Notes under the pieces: model-generated | Told to the model about the DNA's origin: nothing | The model's database searches: none | Seen by the model: the letters and a program-made list of their open reading frames with translations, nothing else | In this document: positions 60,457 to 64,000 of the stretch, piece after piece | Numbering within the stretch: position 1 is the first letter of the stretch | Layout of the letters: each line of letters begins with the position of its first letter | DNA from: Primula veris | Taxonomy: Eukaryota; Streptophyta; Magnoliopsida; Ericales; Primulaceae | Reading direction: 5' to 3' | DNA: 64,000 nucleotides | Assembly: GCA_963682055.1 (NCBI GenBank) | Contig: OY821750.1 | Location: 7,380,501-7,444,500 of the forward strand | Translations under genes and position numbers: made by a program

Positions 60457-63400
60457 AGGGAGCTAATTTGTTGATTAACTTTTGTAATTGGTCATTTTGA
60501 CAATTTCACTATAGAAATTTTGCGTACTAAAATAGGTCTCGTTTTTCATGGTGGACCTAGTGATTTGATTACATTTTGAAATTGGTCATTTAAGCAATAT
60601 TGTTATAAAAAATTTGGCATTCTAAAATAGCCCTAATTTTCTGTACCGGACGAAGGGAGTATGAGAGTTGGTAACGTGTATATGATTAAGATTGTGATTG
60701 TTATAAATATAAACGTATAATTAAGCTGACTTGGTGAAGTTCGATCGTCCAAAAAGCAAATTTCTTGTGGTATAGTGATTATTGAAAGTTAATTTGCCAA
60801 ATTCATGGGTTTATTTATCTGATATCTTGCTCAGTTACTCGTATATATGCAGCTACGTTGAAAATATTGTTTCCGAAACTGATTGGTTTTTTGTTAAAGG
60901 ATGCAAAAATAGTATTCAATTTTAAGGCTATTTTAGAATACAAAATCTTTGTACCTAAATTTTCAAAACTTAATCATGTAGTTTCACTGCATAACTCCGT
61001 GATTAACTTTTGACAATTTAGGTACACAAATTTTGCATTCTAAAATAGCAAAACTTTGTCGTGTAAACTTATTTGTTGAGGTTTTTATGCGAAGTTGTGT
61101 TTCTCTGTGATGCAAATTTATGGTTGTAAAATTAAGCAAACAATTGTTTGTTTACTATTTTTTTATAGTCAATTTGTCAAAGTCACAAATTTATGTGATA
61201 TCTTTGTTATATATATATATTGCTGCAATTAGTTTTGTTACAAAAATAATTGATGTAAAAATGTTTTGTGATTTGGTTACGTGTATGTAAACTAAGGTTT
61301 TGATTTTTATAAACTTATAATTATGCTGACCAGGTGAAGTTCGTGTGTCTAAGATCCAAATATATTGATATATAAGGTTGCATGAAAATTATAAAATAAG
61401 AACACATTTGTTTATTTCTACTGATTATCGTTGGTTAATGTGTTCAAATCTCAAATTTATGTGACATCTTATTTATACATCTGTAGCTGCAATTGTTATT
61501 GTTACTATTGATGCAAAAATGTTCTGAGATTCGATTTACTTGTATGTAACTGAGGCTGTGATTGTTATAACGCTTGATAAAGGTGGTTTGTGAACTTTTG
61601 TCTAATATGCAAATTCTTGTTGTATAGGTTTGCAGAAAAAAATATAAACTAAGATTGTATTTCTACTGATAATGGATAGTTAATTCGTCAAAGTCCCAAA
61701 TTTATTTCGTATCCTACTCATATGTATGTAGCTACATTTGTAATTGTTACAATTCTCCTAAATTCCTCCAAGTTTATTTGTTTCAGATGCAACATATAAA
61801 ATTGTTTTGTTGTATTTCTGTATCCTTTTAGATAAGGCAAGGATTGCCTTTTAGTTTCCAAACACATACTCGCACAAAAAGCAGAATTGTTGGATTTCTA
61901 CCGAGTTCTCATAACTCATTTGTCGTTGATGCAAATTTGTTTCATAACTTTCTGATATTTAAGTAGCAACTTGTGGTATTGTTAATTCTACTGATTCTTC
62001 AAAGTTCATTTGTCTCGGATGCAAATTCTTGCTATATGAAGTTGAATTCATGAAATTCAAGTACACAATTGCTTTGAGTTTTCTCTCTCTCTCACACACA
62101 CAAGCAGAGCAGGCAATTGCTAGAATGTTTCTGATTCTTCATAGTTATTTTGTCATAGAGAGAGGATTATCATATACTTGGGATTTGTTTGGTTGCGTCT
62201 TTGATCTCGACTCCCCTATTTTTGTAACTTACAGTGCATTTGGTAATTTTTTTGTTTTTGTTCTTTTGGCCTGGGAAACCTACAAAATTTAACTTGAAGA
62301 ATGTTTATTTGGGGACCTCAAAACTACCGGCTTTGTTTAAAAAAGTTGTAGCCGAATAATCCCTTACCCATAACTCGTATCTATGTTGCTACATGTAGAC
62401 TGCAGGATTTGTAGATTCGATGACTGCTGGTAGTTTGTTTTCCCATTTTAACAGATGTGATTTTATGTGACATGTGCTTGTATTTATGTAGTCAATCCCA
62501 TGAGTGTTGTATTTATGCTCATCATTTTGAAAACGACACTCGTGCAGATTTATACGATCTTTTACTTGCATATGTATGACTAAGAACTTAATTTTAGATT
62601 CTTCTTTGTCTGGAGATTAACAATGACAGTGGAAAAGAAGAAAAAATAGTTTGGGGCGAATTTTGAAGAAACAGATATCAGTTTTATTGGCTTGTATATG
62701 CAGTTTCAGAATGTGTTTTCTTGGTCGGTAGTCTGTTTTATTGGCTTGTATATGTTTTTTCAGATAATAGAATGGAAGATAATAATGTGTTTGTGTTGTT
62801 ATCTTTGTGTTTTAGGCATGATATTCCTCCACCTATTAATTGGGGTATCCGCATAGTACCTGAGAAGAAAGCTTTTGTTATAGAAAGATTTGGACGATAT
62901 GTTAAAACCCTTACTCCGGGTATTCACCTGCTCGTTCCATTAGTCGATCGAATTGCATATGTGCATACTCTCAAGGAGGAGGCGATTCCAATTCCAGACC
63001 AATCTGCTATAACCAAAGATAATGTTAGCATCTTAATTGATGGAGTTCTCTATGTAAAGGTACCAGACTCTTTCTTCTCTTTGTTTGTCTTTAAAGGTTT
63101 TCTGCGTCCTACTTTAGTCTATGTCTCACTTATGTTTCTGTACATTTGCATTACGTAGTTTAGCCCCTGAACTTTATGAATTGTGCTTTTTCCGTCCCTA
63201 AACCTAATCATGTTATTGTTGTCGTTAAATAAAGGAGTATTATACACTTCTAAGAGGATAAATATTTTATTTACTCATTTTCGAATAGAATTCAGTCATG
63301 GAGTATGGAAAGAAGATATGATTAAGATGCATAAAAACTCTTTACTGGGTATAAAATATCTCTATAATATCAACGGAAAACTCAAGGGAATTGGGACTAA

Positions 63401-64000
63401 AAAGGAATTAAGTAGTTAACCCTATTTCATTGGCTCTTCCTTGAGGGTGTTATATCTTATTTAGTAATTGCAGATTGTAGATCCTCGCCTTGCTTCGTAT
63501 GGCGTTGAGAACCCCTTGTATGCCGTTATGCAGCTAGCTCAAACCACGATGCGTAGTGAGATTGGAAAAATCACCTTGGATAAGACATTTGAGGAGAGAG
63601 ATACACTTAACGAAAAGATAGTGGTAAGACATTATTGATTTGCACCCTTACTCTCAACTACTGTTTAAGTAGTGTATTAGTTGTCATGTATGGTAACATT
63701 GACCAGCTTTATCGCTCTGGAAAAATGTTTTATGATATTTTGTTAGTTCACTTTCTTCTATTTTAAAGGATGGAAAGATACACCCTGTTTGGAGGTTTGC
63801 AACTTATGATGGCTTTAGGTTTCGATTGTTTAATCTGTTGTTTGGATGTGTGTTTTTGGTTCGGGTATAGTGGTGATGATTTATGGCATTGTAATATAGA
63901 GTTAAGAGAGTTAGACTATCAACTATGCAAATTATGAGTGTCTGGAAATATATATACGTTACTGGCTATTTAAATATTAGAGAACTGTAAATGTAGTACC
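59297..64000 (+). CDS. Mitochondrial stomatin-like protein (SPFH/band 7), 5' part
   Basis: Visible exons are 59297-59466, 62816-63059 and 63474-63623 (188 codons, phases 2, 0 and 0). The gene continues past the right edge. Exon 1 encodes an Arg/Ser-rich, acid-free leader ([20 protein letters not shown]...RYFRSSRD) typical of a mitochondrial presequence. Exons 2 and 3 read [50 protein letters not shown] and [20 protein letters not shown], the band 7 domain of stomatin-like proteins (SLP1/SLP2 type in Arabidopsis). Such proteins form large inner-membrane assemblies linked to respiratory supercomplexes. Intron 1 is 3.3 kb. Nothing suggests inactivation. Confidence 0.92.
59784..59942 (+). pseudogene. 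Tandem duplicate of stomatin-like exon 1, within intron 1
   Basis: It begins ATGAATATTATCCCCAAATC and ends at the same CTGCCTCCAG splice border as exon 1 (59297-59466). It has a 13-bp loss and a 2-bp gain, so its frame reaches TGA near 59895. The donor GT is kept (GTGTGT). About 100 bp of downstream intron (GTGAAGCTAATAAC...) is present three times (about 59501, 59972 and 60150). It could act as an alternative first exon only for a shortened or non-targeted product. Confidence 0.85.
60421..60452. repeat. T homopolymer (about 32 bases) in intron 1
   Basis: A pure T run between two related intron segments (GATTTTGACTATTTAGC and CATTTTGACAATTTCAC). It may be the trace of a retroposed A-tail or simple slippage. 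Confidence 0.9.

Overview
This window is nuclear DNA of a flowering plant, almost certainly a eudicot. The evidence is AT-rich sequence, spliced genes with GT-AG introns, plant-type LTR retrotransposons and MULE/hAT DNA transposons, and a fragment of plastid 23S rDNA. I cannot name the species. Splice sites and phases were worked out by eye; transcripts were not available.

Three intact-looking host genes are present. (1) An L-type lectin receptor-like kinase at 11881-15394 (+, 4 exons, 656 aa) whose kinase domain lacks key catalytic residues. (2) A GDSL esterase/lipase at 40679-43506 (-, 5 exons, 388 aa). (3) The 5' part of a mitochondrial stomatin-like protein gene starting at 59297 (+), cut by the right edge. 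Dead host fragments include a second GDSL gene at 4349-6060 split by a hAT element, a duplicated last exon of the lectin kinase at 35227-35535, and a duplicated first exon inside the stomatin-like gene.

Most of the rest is transposon sequence. 1-2772: 5' half of a minus-strand Ty1/copia element with an open gag-pol frame. 16478-21502: a solo LTR (TSD AATGT) holding a Tekay-like Ty3/gypsy solo LTR, which holds a Sirevirus-type copia LTR. 19544-29634: the Sirevirus locus is rearranged. Its left LTR is followed by host-side flank, then by a 5'-truncated interior (damaged pol plus a 440-aa extra ORF), a second LTR and the same flank again. 32690-34812: a decayed copia. 46895-48778: a second Tekay-like solo LTR. 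50715-51863 and 55266-56413: two minus-strand Sirevirus solo LTRs. 51929-59155: a MULE with 133-bp TIRs, a dead transposase gene and a GRF zinc-finger gene.

A noncoding block with the 3' end of the lectin kinase has been copied locally, with related segments at 14860-16477, 29480-32640, 34860-38930 and 46060-50400. These copies serve as empty-site references and confirm several insertion boundaries.

The strongest leads are the recombinant Sirevirus locus, the subfamily-specific palindrome arrays in Sirevirus LTRs, the GRF zinc-finger cargo in the MULE, and the intact genes with altered catalytic sites.
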